DNA from: Bacteroidales bacterium
GTDB taxonomy: Bacteria > Bacteroidota > Bacteroidia > Bacteroidales > UBA10428
Assembly (NCBI GenBank): GCA_016935435.1
Contig: JAFGQZ010000017.1
Location: forward strand, 1 to 61,332
DNA length: 61,332 nt
Direction: 5' to 3'
Position numbers and translations under genes: made by a program. Numbering within the stretch: position 1 is the first letter of the stretch; every line of letters starts with the position of its first letter. Shown in pieces: positions 17,641 through 25,807 of the stretch. The notes beneath the pieces were generated by a model. The model was not told the DNA's origin. It searched no databases and worked only from the letters and a program-made list of their open reading frames with translations.

Positions 17641-17718
17641 AAAGAAAAAGGCGAGATAAAACGTACGGGGATAGAAAAAATATGAGTGCCATTAAAACGT
17701 TTGGGATTTATCTCGCCT
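17641..17718 (-). terminator. Long-loop hairpin terminator behind the GG-peptide gene
   Basis: A perfect 12-bp inverted repeat (AGGCGAGATAAA at 17649-17660 and TTTATCTCGCCT at 17707-17718) is separated by 46 bases, in which ACGT/ACGT pairing can extend the stem. On the minus strand it follows the peptide stop by 11 bases and is followed by TTTTCTTT. The large loop is unusual for a terminator and could carry a further function. Confidence 0.6.
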
Positions 17719-17729
17719 GTGGAGTATCT

Positions 17730-17867
17730 TTATTTTTTTATAATGCCGGTACTGTCATTATATCCTGAAATGCCACCACGCACCTGCAACATTTCGTTTT
17801 TTGCCAATGTGAAGATTTCAACATTATTGGTTGAATTGTTTTTTCTGAGGCTTGAAAATAGTTTCAT
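17730..17867 (-). CDS. Double-glycine leader peptide (candidate exported signal or bacteriocin)
   Basis: A 45-codon gene found by reading the minus strand. The leader is 32 residues and ends IFTLAKNEMLQVRGG. Relative to the cleavage site, Leu is at -12, Glu at -8, Met at -7, Val at -4 and Gly-Gly at -2/-1, which is the canonical C39-peptidase leader pattern. The 13-residue core is ISGYNDSTGIIKK: no Cys, three Ser/Thr, net positive. ABC exporter 13147-15336 carries an intact C39 domain and is the likely processing partner. No modification enzyme is nearby, so the core is probably unmodified. The gene is monocistronic, ends in a hairpin, and is divergent from the CHAT gene (194 bp between starts). 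Whether it is toxin or signal is unknown. Confidence 0.8.
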   Translation of the reverse strand: MKLFSSLRKNNSTNNVEIFTLAKNEMLQVRGGISGYNDSTGIIKK

Positions 17868-18061
17868 GATATTTGGTTTTAAATGTTATTATTACATGCT
17901 TTCATAAATAAGTAACATTCGCCCTTAAAATGTCACCGGCTTTTTTGTTCTTTTTGACAAAAAAATTACAAAAAAAATCAAGCCACAGATATTCAGGGGT
18001 TTATAAAATGTGGTTTTTAAATATATTTTTCTATTTTAGAATATCTGATAAAGGTTTTGTT

Positions 18062-20869
18062 ATGAGGCTTACCATTGTTTTAATATTAATGCTTTCAGCC
18101 CCTGCACGGTATCTTTATGGCCATTCCGCCATTGGCCGGGCCGACTCCAGCCTTTCTTTAATATATAAGGGATCCGACTGTTTTGTGATGGGCGATTATA
18201 TACGTGCAGAAGAATATTTTAAACAGGCCCTCGATGTTAGGGTTGGCTTACATGGCGAGAACCATTTACTTGTGGCACATGCATTAAACAACCTGGGTGT
18301 GGTTGACATGAAAACATGGAATTATGATGCTGCTTTGGTTAAACTTAAAAAGGCCGAAGAAATATACATTAAAAATTCCCAACCTACAGAATTGGCTGTA
18401 AACTATTCAAATATTGGCATGTTATATTTAAGTAAAGGAGAATTTACTGTTTCTGAGTATTATTTAAATAAAGCTCTGGACATTCTAAAAAGTAAACATG
18501 ATGAATATTCGCAACAAAGCAGGTGCGAAATATATTTAAGATATGCAATATTAGAAGCTTATAGAAAAAATTATAAAAAGAGCATAGAGCTCGGAAACCA
18601 TGTAATTATTAATCACACCTCTAAAATTGAACATTCAACATTGCATAATTTTTATACAAATATTTCAATATCTTTTCTCCAGGAGAATTTGCCTGATAGT
18701 GCTTATAAATATATTCAACAATCTTTATTGCTTGTTAAAAAAAGTGGCCGTCTCCCTATAAATTACGCAGCTGAATCATATATAAGCATGGCCAAATATT
18801 ATATATATATTTCTGAGAAAGAAAAAGCATTGGAATACCTGAAAATGACCCAAGACATATACGATTCAATAAAAATCGACTCATCATATTATTACGATCT
18901 CTACCTTGAATATGCCGGTTTGTACGAAAAACTATCGGAATATGGCAATGCATTAAAATATTACCAGCATGCCCTGGGGTTTCTTTCCGGACGAAACTTA
19001 CAGGGCACATTCGGAACTCCGCCGGCCGGGGAAATTATTGAACCGGTAAACGGTATTCTTCTTCTTAAAAACAAAGCCGGGCTTTTACATAAGTGGTACC
19101 TAAAAGATAAAAACACCAAACTGCTCGAATATGCGCTCGAGGCTTTGCAGGTTGCTGCCAGGCTCATCGATAATGCACGAAACGGTTACCTTACATTCGA
19201 AAGCAAACTTTCAATTGCCGAAAACGAAACGCCCATTTACAAACTGGGCACATGGTGTTCACACCAGCTTTTTAAAAATTCCAACAACCAAAAATTTCTT
19301 GAAACAGCATTTTTCTTTGCCGATAAAAGCAAATCGTCGATACTCGAAGCTGCTTTGCGCGAAGAAAAGGCAAAGCACTTTGCGGGTATTCCCGATTCGC
19401 TGCTTGTAAAGGAGCAAAACCTGAAGAGGGAAATAGCTTTTTATACCGAACAGGTTTATGAAGAACAACGACGGGTAAATGCCGATACCAATAAACTTGG
19501 TATATGGAACAATTACCTTTTTCGGTTTACCCAGGAACAGGAAAGTTTAAACAAAAAGCTTGAAAAAGACTTTCCAGACTATTTTAGGTTGAAATACAGC
19601 GACAACTCGGCTACAATAAAGAACATCCAGCAATTATTAGACAGAAACACTACCTTGCTGGAATACTCAATTTCCGATACCCTTGTATATATTTTTGTTA
19701 TATCAAAGAAGCATGCCGAAGTTTATACTGCACATCCCGACAGCAATTTCTTCAAACATGCTGCCGGTTTTATCGATCACCTTAGGAATTTCAGTATGGT
19801 GGAGCAAGGAAAAGATTTTTTTGAGAAATACCAGCAATTGTCGGGCCATGTGTTCGATGTGGTTTTCAGGCCGCTTGTCAATTGCAGGCTTAATGAGAAT
19901 ATAATTATAGTGCCCGACGAAATTCTTTCGTATATGCCTTTTGAAGCACTAACTTTTCCGGTTAACGATAAAAAGCCTGGTTCGTATGCCGACATGCATT
20001 TTCTTTTTCACGATTATTCTTTCAGCTATTCATATTCCTCTTCTCTTCTGACTGAAATTCATAAAATGCGCAATCGTAGTGTTTTTAATAAGCTTGTTGC
20101 ATTTGCACCAGAATACCCCCTTCAGAAAAATACATCCGGTAGCGCTAATGCCCTGCCGGCCAGGTACAATTACCGCAGCAACCTTGCCCCATTGCCTTTT
20201 GCTGCCGACGAGGCTGCTTTAGTGAGCTCATTAACCTATGGCAGAAACATAACCGGCAAAGAGGCCACAGAAAAAAGGTTTCTGGAGATAGCGCCCTTTT
20301 ACGATATCATTCACCTTGCAATGCACACTATTATAGACGATAATAACCCACTTTTTTCAAAACTTGTTTTTTATTCCGGGAAGAAAAATTCTGATGAAGG
20401 GTTGCTCACCACAAACGAAATTTTCGGACTCAGGCTAAAAGCCAGGCTCACAGTTTTGAGTTCGTGCAGCACAGGTGAGGGCGAATATAGAAGAGGGGAA
20501 GGGGTACTAAGCCTGGCACGCGGTTTTTTCTATGCCGGTTGCCCCAGCCTTGTAATGACACTTTGGAAGGTTGAAGACGAGTCGGGGCTGACATTAATGC
20601 GCTACTTTTATAAATATCTGCGCAAAGGGCATTCGAAGCCAATGGCCTTGCGCATGGCAAAAGCCGAATACTTAAAAACCGTCCCGGAAGAAAAGCAACA
20701 CCCATTTTACTGGTCGGGCTATATTTGTATTGGAAATACTGCCCCGTTGTATTATTCACGTTGGCAATATATAATATCGGTATTGGCCTTGTTTCTTATA
20801 TATAAGCTATTAAGGAAACTAGCAGGGCGGCGCACAAGAAAAAAAAGCCTTAAAGATCCGGCAGTTTAA
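18062..20869 (+). CDS. TPR-CHAT protease-like protein, membrane anchored
   Basis: A 935-residue protein. Residues 1-~20 (MRLTIVLILMLSAPA...) are a signal peptide. Tetratricopeptide repeats fill ~35-370 (DYIRAEEYFKQAL; NLGVVDMKTWNYDAALVKLKKAEE; NIGMLYLSKGEFTVSEYYLNKAL). A helical linker follows, then a CHAT (caspase-like, HetF-associated) domain at ~600-900. Both catalytic residues are present: His755 in HLAMHTIID and Cys802 in LSSCSTGEGEYRRGEG. A single helix near the end (YIISVLALFLIYKLL) and a basic tail anchor it, so the protease should face the periplasm. The ATG at 18062 was chosen over 17930 because it gives a clean signal peptide. It overlaps the convergent sigma gene by 20 bp. Confidence 0.88.
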   Translation: MRLTIVLILMLSAPARYLYGHSAIGRADSSLSLIYKGSDCFVMGDYIRAEEYFKQALDVRVGLHGENHLLVAHALNNLGVVDMKTWNYDAALVKLKKAEEIYIKNSQPTELAVNYSNIGMLYLSKGEFTVSEYYLNKALDILKSKHDEYSQQSRCEIYLRYAILEAYRKNYKKSIELGNHVIINHTSKIEHSTLHNFYTNISISFLQENLPDSAYKYIQQSLLLVKKSGRLPINYAAESYISMAKYYIYISEKEKALEYLKMTQDIYDSIKIDSSYYYDLYLEYAGLYEKLSEYGNALKYYQHALGFLSGRNLQGTFGTPPAGEIIEPVNGILLLKNKAGLLHKWYLKDKNTKLLEYALEALQVAARLIDNARNGYLTFESKLSIAENETPIYKLGTWCSHQLFKNSNNQKFLETAFFFADKSKSSILEAALREEKAKHFAGIPDSLLVKEQNLKREIAFYTEQVYEEQRRVNADTNKLGIWNNYLFRFTQEQESLNKKLEKDFPDYFRLKYSDNSATIKNIQQLLDRNTTLLEYSISDTLVYIFVISKKHAEVYTAHPDSNFFKHAAGFIDHLRNFSMVEQGKDFFEKYQQLSGHVFDVVFRPLVNCRLNENIIIVPDEILSYMPFEALTFPVNDKKPGSYADMHFLFHDYSFSYSYSSSLLTEIHKMRNRSVFNKLVAFAPEYPLQKNTSGSANALPARYNYRSNLAPLPFAADEAALVSSLTYGRNITGKEATEKRFLEIAPFYDIIHLAMHTIIDDNNPLFSKLVFYSGKKNSDEGLLTTNEIFGLRLKARLTVLSSCSTGEGEYRRGEGVLSLARGFFYAGCPSLVMTLWKVEDESGLTLMRYFYKYLRKGHSKPMALRMAKAEYLKTVPEEKQHPFYWSGYICIGNTAPLYYSRWQYIISVLALFLIYKLLRKLAGRRTRKKSLKDPAV

Positions 20870-21428
20870 ACTTCGGATCGGATTTAATGAGTTTGATTAG
20901 CAAATCTTTACATTTATACTTTTTTGTGCGTACAATTTTTTCGCTTTTGTAGCCCAGGGTATCAGCAATTTTTTCGTTTGTAATTCCTTCCGACGACATT
21001 AACAACACTTTTTGGCATTCTTCCCCCAGGTTAAGTATATGTTTCCTGATTAATGCCAATTCGGTTTCCCCCTCAATAACAGCATCCGACGGGTGATCCT
21101 CAATCAGTTCGGTGTCGGATTGCTGCACAAATCGTTCGTGAATGCTTTCGCGGCGCAACTGGTTCATCCATATACGTTTGGCAATTCCCGTAAGGTAAGG
21201 GCCGAAATCCGATTTAATTTTCAGCTCGTTTGCCTGCACAAGTTTGTAAACTATTACAATGGCTTCCTGGAAAACGTCTTTTGCATCGCTGTTGGTGCCA
21301 CCATTACGGGTAACATAATGAGCCACAAGCGGAAAATATTGCTTGTAAATCTCAGCCAGGGTTTTGTTGTCGCGCCGCTGAATGCCAATAATCAGTTGTT
21401 CCAGGCTCTGTTTGCTCACTACGTTCAA
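20850..21428 (-). CDS. RNA polymerase sigma factor, ECF type
   Basis: A 192-residue sigma-70 family protein of two-domain ECF size. Region 2 spans ~15-95 (LAEIYKQYFPLVAHYVTRNG, DVFQEAIVIVYKLVQ with the region 2.2/2.3 signature) and region 4 spans ~125-185 (ECQKVLLMSSEGITNEKIADTLGYKSEKIVRTKKYKC helix-turn-helix). It starts at a TTG (21428); a GTG three codons later is an alternative. The gene is convergent with and overlaps the CHAT gene. No anti-sigma gene is directly adjacent; the TPR membrane protein at 16563-17318 is the best candidate. I infer it controls the peptide/CHAT region or envelope genes. Confidence 0.9.
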   Translation of the reverse strand: MNVVSKQSLEQLIIGIQRRDNKTLAEIYKQYFPLVAHYVTRNGGTNSDAKDVFQEAIVIVYKLVQANELKIKSDFGPYLTGIAKRIWMNQLRRESIHERFVQQSDTELIEDHPSDAVIEGETELALIRKHILNLGEECQKVLLMSSEGITNEKIADTLGYKSEKIVRTKKYKCKDLLIKLIKSDPKFKLPDL

Positions 21429-21474
21429 TAATACAGTTTGTGCGGGTTCTACAGGCCCACAGGTTCATGCATTC

Positions 21475-21482
21475 CAAATATA
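21475..21482 (-). promoter_or_regulatory. Candidate -7 box of the sigma factor gene
   Basis: On the minus strand TATATTTG is a perfect TAnnTTTG element 46 bases before the start codon. The -33 partner is weak (TTTAAC about 20 bases upstream). Confidence 0.4.
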
Positions 21483-21588
21483 ATAATTTTGGTTTTGTGA
21501 GTTAAACTGGAAAACAATTATTTGGAAATAATATTTAAAGTAAAACTTAAATACAGCGATAAGTTGTTGTAACCGTTTGTCTTGTAAA

Positions 21589-21744
21589 TTATTTGCCACA
21601 AACTTCTTTCAGGCTGCACCCCGAACAGGTACATGCCGGGCATTGGGCCGATTTTTGTGTTTGCACCGAAAATTTGCGAAAAATACGTATTGCCAGGGAT
21701 AATATCGATACAAGAATTGCCATATATGTTAAAAAGTCCTGCAT
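21589..21744 (-). CDS. FeoB-associated Cys-rich membrane protein
   Basis: A 51-residue gene that starts 3 bases after the feoAB stop. Residues ~5-21 (LTYMAILVSILSLAIRI) are one membrane helix. The C-terminus carries five cysteines in CPACTCSGCSLKEVC. This is the signature of the small FeoB-associated Cys-rich proteins encoded after feoB in many bacteria. They are thought to help ferrous iron transport, possibly by iron binding or as a FeoC-like regulator; the mechanism is not settled. It is translationally close to feoAB and certainly in its operon. Confidence 0.92.
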   Translation of the reverse strand: MQDFLTYMAILVSILSLAIRIFRKFSVQTQKSAQCPACTCSGCSLKEVCGK

Positions 21745-21747
21745 AAT

Positions 21748-24255
21748 TTAAGCGATTAACGATCCGATATTGAAAATTAAAAACGACAATACCCATGCCA
21801 AAAGGGTAGTATAGGCAACCATAAATATGGCCCATTTACTGCTACCCGATTCTTTCTTTACTGCTGCAACAACAGCTATACAGGGGAAATATATTAATAT
21901 AAAAACTATGAAAGATAATGCCGCAAGAGGGGTAAACACAAGCTGGCCGGCCCTGGGGCCATAATCAAATCTGTCGCTTCTTATCCGGTGCACAAGCGAG
22001 TGTTCTTCATGTTCGTCGCCAGCCTGGTATAAAACCCCCATAGTGCTTACTACTACTTCTTTGGCGGCAACACCGGTAAGAAGGCTTACACCCATTTTCC
22101 AATCGAAACCCAAAGGGCTGATTACAGGTTCTATAAATTTGCCTAAACGGCCAATATAAGAAGCCTGTAAGCGTTCAATTTCTATTTTCCGCTCCAAACT
22201 GGCAAGTTCATCCAACAAGCTATCGGCCAGGTAATTGTTTTCGGGCAATGGGTGATTGTTAGTATTCTCAATCATGTCAACCAGTGAGGCACGGTTGTTT
22301 AAAAGTTCCTTGTTTTTAATTTCGCGGGGGAAATATCCAAGAGCCCACAGCAAAACCGAAGCAATTAGTATAATGCCCCCCATTTTTTTTAGGTACTGCG
22401 AACCTTTCGACCACATGTGCCTTGTTGTGGAAATTAAGGTGGGCATGCGATAAGGTGGCAGTTCCATAACAAAAGGAGTATCTTCTCCTTTGAAGAGCGT
22501 TCTTTTAAATATAAGGGCCATAATAACCGCCACGGTAATGCCCAAAAGGTAAACCGAAAACAGAATAGTGCCTTTGTTTTCGGGAAATATTGCGCCAATT
22601 ACAAGTAAATATACCGGCAGTCGGGCACTGCACGACATGAAAGGGTTTATTAGAATGGTAAGTAAGCGGTTGTTCCTGTCTTCAATGGCACGGGTTGACA
22701 TAATTGCCGGAACGTTGCACCCGAACCCCATAATAAGCGAAATAAACGATTTACCGTGGAGCCCTATTTTGTGCATTACACGGTCCATAATAAAAACCGA
22801 CCGGGCCATATAGCCCGAGTCTTCCATAAATGATATAAACAGAAACAGCAGCAGTATGTTTGGCAGAAACACAATTACCCCGCCAACCCCGCCAATAATA
22901 CCATCGATTAACAAATCTTTAAAAGAGCCATCGGGCATTAGGGTGTTTATCAGTTCCGAAATTTTTTCTACCCCCATTTCAATCCATCCCATAGGATATT
23001 CGCCAATTTTAAAAGTTGACGTAAACATAAGCCACAGGAAAAAGAAAAATACAGGAAAACCAAAAAGCCTGTGCGTAAGAAAACTATCGATTATTTCGGT
23101 GGTTTTATGCTTTTCGCCGGGGCCGGGCTTAAACGTTTCTTTAAGTGCCCCGCCAATAAAGCCATATTTTGCATCGGTTACAAGGGTAACAACATCTTCG
23201 GAGTATATTGCATTTAACCTTGCAACTTCTTTTTTCGACCGCTCAAGAATCGATTTATAGTTTGGAGCAGAAACAAAATACTCTTCAATATGCCTGTCGC
23301 CTTCAAGAAGTTTCAGGGCAATAAGGCGCGACGAAACTTTATCGGTAATATCGTAGTTTTCGGGTGTTTTAATTTCGTCTTGTATTTTTTTTATTGAGCT
23401 TTCTATTTCAATTCCATAATTAATATGTATATGGCGCGATGTGGGGTCAGAGTCGTTATATACCCCAATAACTTTCTGGAACAATTCGTTAATACCTCTG
23501 CCCCGGGAACCTACTGTTGGCACAACCGGAATGCCAAGTAATTTTCCGAGCTTAGTGTGCTCAAGAACATTGTTGTGTTTTTGCAGCTCGTCGTACATGT
23601 TAAGGGCCAGTACCACTTTTATGTCCATATCTATAAGCTGGCTGGTAAGCAGCAGGTTGCGTTCGAGATTTGATGCGTCAACAACATTAATTACAATATC
23701 GGGTGTATTTTTTATAATAAAGTCGCGCACAAAAAGCTCTTCCGGAGAGAAGGCAGATATGGAGTAAGTGCCTGGCAAATCGGTAAGGTTGAGTATATAC
23801 CCGTCGTGCTCAACGCGTGCAGTTTTCGAATCGACAGTAACCCCCGAGTAATTGCCGGTATGTTCGGTTAGCCCGGAGGCAAAATTAAATATCGAGGTTT
23901 TGCCTGCATTTGGGTTGCCTACCAAAACAACATTTATTACGCGGCCTTTTTCGCGCATGGTTTCAATAACCTTTTCATCGAGAAGTTTATAACTGTCGAA
24001 AAGCCTGTCGCCATAAATTGTTGCTACTTTTTCGCGGCTTACAATTATATTCGATGCTTCGTTTCTTCTAAGAGAAACATTATAGCCCATTATGTTGTAT
24101 TCTATCGGATCGAGAAGTGGGGCATTTTTAACAACACAAATCTCTTTACCCTTAACAAATCCCATTTCGCCCATTCTCCTGCGAAATGCCCCACGCCCGG
24201 CAACTTTCGAAATAAAAGCCCTTTCCCCGCTTGTTAAATCTGACAACTTCCTCAT
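21748..24255 (-). CDS. feoB: Ferrous iron transporter FeoB with fused FeoA domain
   Basis: An 835-residue fusion. Residues 1-~75 are a FeoA (SH3-like) domain: LSDLTSGERAFISKVAG and RRRMGEMGFVKGKEI. After a linker, residues ~108-270 form the FeoB G domain: VGNPNAGKTS (G1), GNYSGVTVD (G2), LTDLPGTYS (G3), LNMYDE (G4). The membrane part has the paired gates (FLPNILLLFLFISFMEDSGYMARS and GFGCNVPAIMSTRAIEDR) and SCSARLPVYLLVIGA. It imports Fe2+ through the inner membrane. The fused FeoA removes the need for a separate feoA gene. The Cys-rich partner follows by 3 bp. A perfect palindrome overlaps the predicted -33 box upstream, which indicates repressor control. Confidence 0.97.
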   Translation of the reverse strand: MRKLSDLTSGERAFISKVAGRGAFRRRMGEMGFVKGKEICVVKNAPLLDPIEYNIMGYNVSLRRNEASNIIVSREKVATIYGDRLFDSYKLLDEKVIETMREKGRVINVVLVGNPNAGKTSIFNFASGLTEHTGNYSGVTVDSKTARVEHDGYILNLTDLPGTYSISAFSPEELFVRDFIIKNTPDIVINVVDASNLERNLLLTSQLIDMDIKVVLALNMYDELQKHNNVLEHTKLGKLLGIPVVPTVGSRGRGINELFQKVIGVYNDSDPTSRHIHINYGIEIESSIKKIQDEIKTPENYDITDKVSSRLIALKLLEGDRHIEEYFVSAPNYKSILERSKKEVARLNAIYSEDVVTLVTDAKYGFIGGALKETFKPGPGEKHKTTEIIDSFLTHRLFGFPVFFFFLWLMFTSTFKIGEYPMGWIEMGVEKISELINTLMPDGSFKDLLIDGIIGGVGGVIVFLPNILLLFLFISFMEDSGYMARSVFIMDRVMHKIGLHGKSFISLIMGFGCNVPAIMSTRAIEDRNNRLLTILINPFMSCSARLPVYLLVIGAIFPENKGTILFSVYLLGITVAVIMALIFKRTLFKGEDTPFVMELPPYRMPTLISTTRHMWSKGSQYLKKMGGIILIASVLLWALGYFPREIKNKELLNNRASLVDMIENTNNHPLPENNYLADSLLDELASLERKIEIERLQASYIGRLGKFIEPVISPLGFDWKMGVSLLTGVAAKEVVVSTMGVLYQAGDEHEEHSLVHRIRSDRFDYGPRAGQLVFTPLAALSFIVFILIYFPCIAVVAAVKKESGSSKWAIFMVAYTTLLAWVLSFLIFNIGSLIA

Positions 24256-24274
24256 TTAATACAATTATCTTTTG

Positions 24275-24305
24275 CAAGCTTACTAACGAATTTTCTGTTT
24301 CCCAA
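24275..24305 (-). promoter_or_regulatory. Predicted promoter of feoAB
   Basis: On the minus strand TAAGCTTG (24282-24275) matches TAnnTTTG at all but one position, with TTG (24305-24303) 20 bases upstream. The start codon is 20 bases downstream of the -7 box. Confidence 0.5.
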
Positions 24306-24322
24306 TACCAATCTGTTGGTAT
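24305..24322. promoter_or_regulatory. Palindromic operator upstream of feoAB
   Basis: ATACCAA-TCTG-TTGGTAT is a perfect 7-bp inverted repeat with a four-base centre. It directly abuts and by one base overlaps the predicted -33 element. By position it is a metal-dependent repressor or activator site. It does not read as a classical Fur box, and the regulator is not identified in the window. Confidence 0.55.
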
Positions 24323-24573
24323 AAATTACCCCCGATTTGCATTTTACAGCTATTTTAAGCTTAAAGTTACTACGCTATCAGGTGAATAATCCTGTAAAAG
24401 TAACACCTTTAATAAATTTTTCTTTGAAAATTTTACGAGGCAAAAATTTTAAGCGTTGCATTAAAAATGTTAAAAGCCGATAAATTATTTATATTTTATT
24501 TGCCGGCTAATGTTTTTTTCTTATATTAAATAAATGAAAATCAAATTGTTTAATTCAAATAAAACCTTACGGG

Positions 24574-25302
24574 TTGGGCGCTGAAGAAAACATATACGAA
24601 AAATTAAAGGAGTATTTAGGCCTGCGGGAAGACAATATTAATATTCTTGAAGAATCGATCGATACCGATTTACAGATGGAGTATTTCGAATATTCGCGAA
24701 ATAAATCAGGAAAAAAAACCGAAGAGGAAATAATGCGCAATAAGGATATTATTTTCGACAATGCTTTGTCTGTAGCCAGCAAGAAATCGGCGCTGGTAGA
24801 ACTTGCTTCAATAAATAGTATAGAAGCTTACCGCACAATTGAAAGATACCTTAACCAGCCCGACATTAAGCTGTACGACTGGGCATGCCTTGCCCTGCAA
24901 GAGAGCCGGCTGCACCTTGAAACCCATCTGCTCAATGAAAACAAAGTGCTGATAACTACCGGGCTGGGCGGTAAAGGATTAAAGCTGCGCTATTTTATTG
25001 TGCTTTTCACCAAAAACGGTATTGAATTAACAGCCTTTCAGAAAGAGGTTATTGAAAAAGAATTGAAATATGAACTCTGCCGTCAGGGTGCCGAACTCGA
25101 AGATATTATTTTCGACGACTGTTTTGCATCGGTACTGGCAATAATTCCGTTAAAAGTGCATTTTCAAAAGCTTTTCAGAAATGTTATTTTTGAGTGTAAC
25201 CAAATTGGCGGTTTTCTTTTCAACGATTTTATTATTACTAATGTAAAAGCACTTTCCAAAGACGAAATACAAGAACTTCTGCAAATGCACAATATTTACT
25301 AG
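24574..25302 (+). CDS. Conserved hypothetical protein
   Basis: A 242-residue acidic, soluble protein that I do not recognise. The N-terminal ~110 residues are helical and could be two HEAT-like helices (ALVELASINSIEAYRTIERYL; LYDWACLALQESRLHLET). The C-terminal ~120 residues alternate strands and helices (LKLRYFIVLFTKNGIELTA; FDDCFASVLAIIPLKV; FNDFIITNVKALSKDEIQEL). No signal peptide or membrane segment. The start is a TTG (24574); the nearest upstream ATG (24534) is in another frame and stops at 24584. It is followed 24 bp later by the MTH1187-family gene, so they may be co-transcribed. Confidence 0.75.
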   Translation: MGAEENIYEKLKEYLGLREDNINILEESIDTDLQMEYFEYSRNKSGKKTEEEIMRNKDIIFDNALSVASKKSALVELASINSIEAYRTIERYLNQPDIKLYDWACLALQESRLHLETHLLNENKVLITTGLGGKGLKLRYFIVLFTKNGIELTAFQKEVIEKELKYELCRQGAELEDIIFDDCFASVLAIIPLKVHFQKLFRNVIFECNQIGGFLFNDFIITNVKALSKDEIQELLQMHNIY

Positions 25303-25326
25303 TTTTGGGTTTTAAAATTTTAAACC

Positions 25327-25620
25327 GTGAAAAACAAAGTAAATATTTCCCTGCAAGTGCTGCCTTCGGGCAAAGGCATCGATCCGTATAAAATTGTCGA
25401 TACAGCTATTTCTGTAATTGCCCGTTCGGGGCTGTTGTATAAAGTTTGTCCGTTCGAAACTGTAATGGAAGGCGATTACGATAGTATAATGGAAACAATA
25501 AAAAAAGTACACGAAGCATGCCTTGAAGAAGGTGCAGATAGTATTTTTGCCAATGTTAAAATGCAGATTGTGAAGGACAAGGATGTTGCCATTGCCGATA
25601 AAACAGCCAAATACAATTAG
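25327..25620 (+). CDS. MTH1187 / YqgV family thiamine-binding-type protein
   Basis: A 97-residue ferredoxin-like-fold protein of the MTH1187/YqgV (DUF77) family: ISLQVLPSGKGIDPYKIVD, then SGLLYKVCPFETVMEGDYDSIMETIKKVHEAC and DSIFANVKMQIVKD. Some members bind thiamine or its precursors; the cellular role is not settled. It starts at a GTG. The preceding hypothetical gene is 24 bp upstream, and a strong terminator follows about 115 bp later. Confidence 0.85.
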   Translation: MKNKVNISLQVLPSGKGIDPYKIVDTAISVIARSGLLYKVCPFETVMEGDYDSIMETIKKVHEACLEEGADSIFANVKMQIVKDKDVAIADKTAKYN

Positions 25621-25734
25621 TGTAAAGCTTGCTAAACGGGTTAATAATTGATTTTATAAACCCTGTAGGGCTCAACTATGTTATTTAAGCAGGCTATTGT
25701 CTGATAAAAATCACAGATGTAACATGCACAAAAG

Positions 25735-25774
25735 AAACTGCCCGGATCATTTATTTAAATGTCCCGGGCAGTTT
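25735..25774. terminator. Bidirectional terminator
   Basis: AAACTGCCCGG (25735-25745) pairs perfectly with CCGGGCAGTTT (25764-25774), followed by a T-run on the plus strand. It separates the plus-strand genes from the minus-strand PUR-like gene at 25808. Confidence 0.8.
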
Positions 25775-25807
25775 TTTTGTTGCAGGGTAATGGTGGTTGG
25801 CTTTAAA

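Noticed and set aside
17686..17907. 73-codon open frame on the plus strand at the peptide locus
   Set aside because: It is the antisense shadow of the GG-leader gene; the encoded sequence shows no domain, while the minus strand shows a precise leader motif.
21518..21835. 105-codon minus-strand frame overlapping the end of feoB
   Set aside because: It overlaps both feoAB and the Cys-rich gene in another frame; the Cys-rich frame has the membrane helix and cysteine pattern of a known family.
24534..24584. Possible frameshifted N-terminus before the 24574 gene (ATG at 24534)
   Set aside because: The frame stops after 16 codons and shows no resemblance to an N-terminal extension; a TTG start explains the gene without a frameshift.
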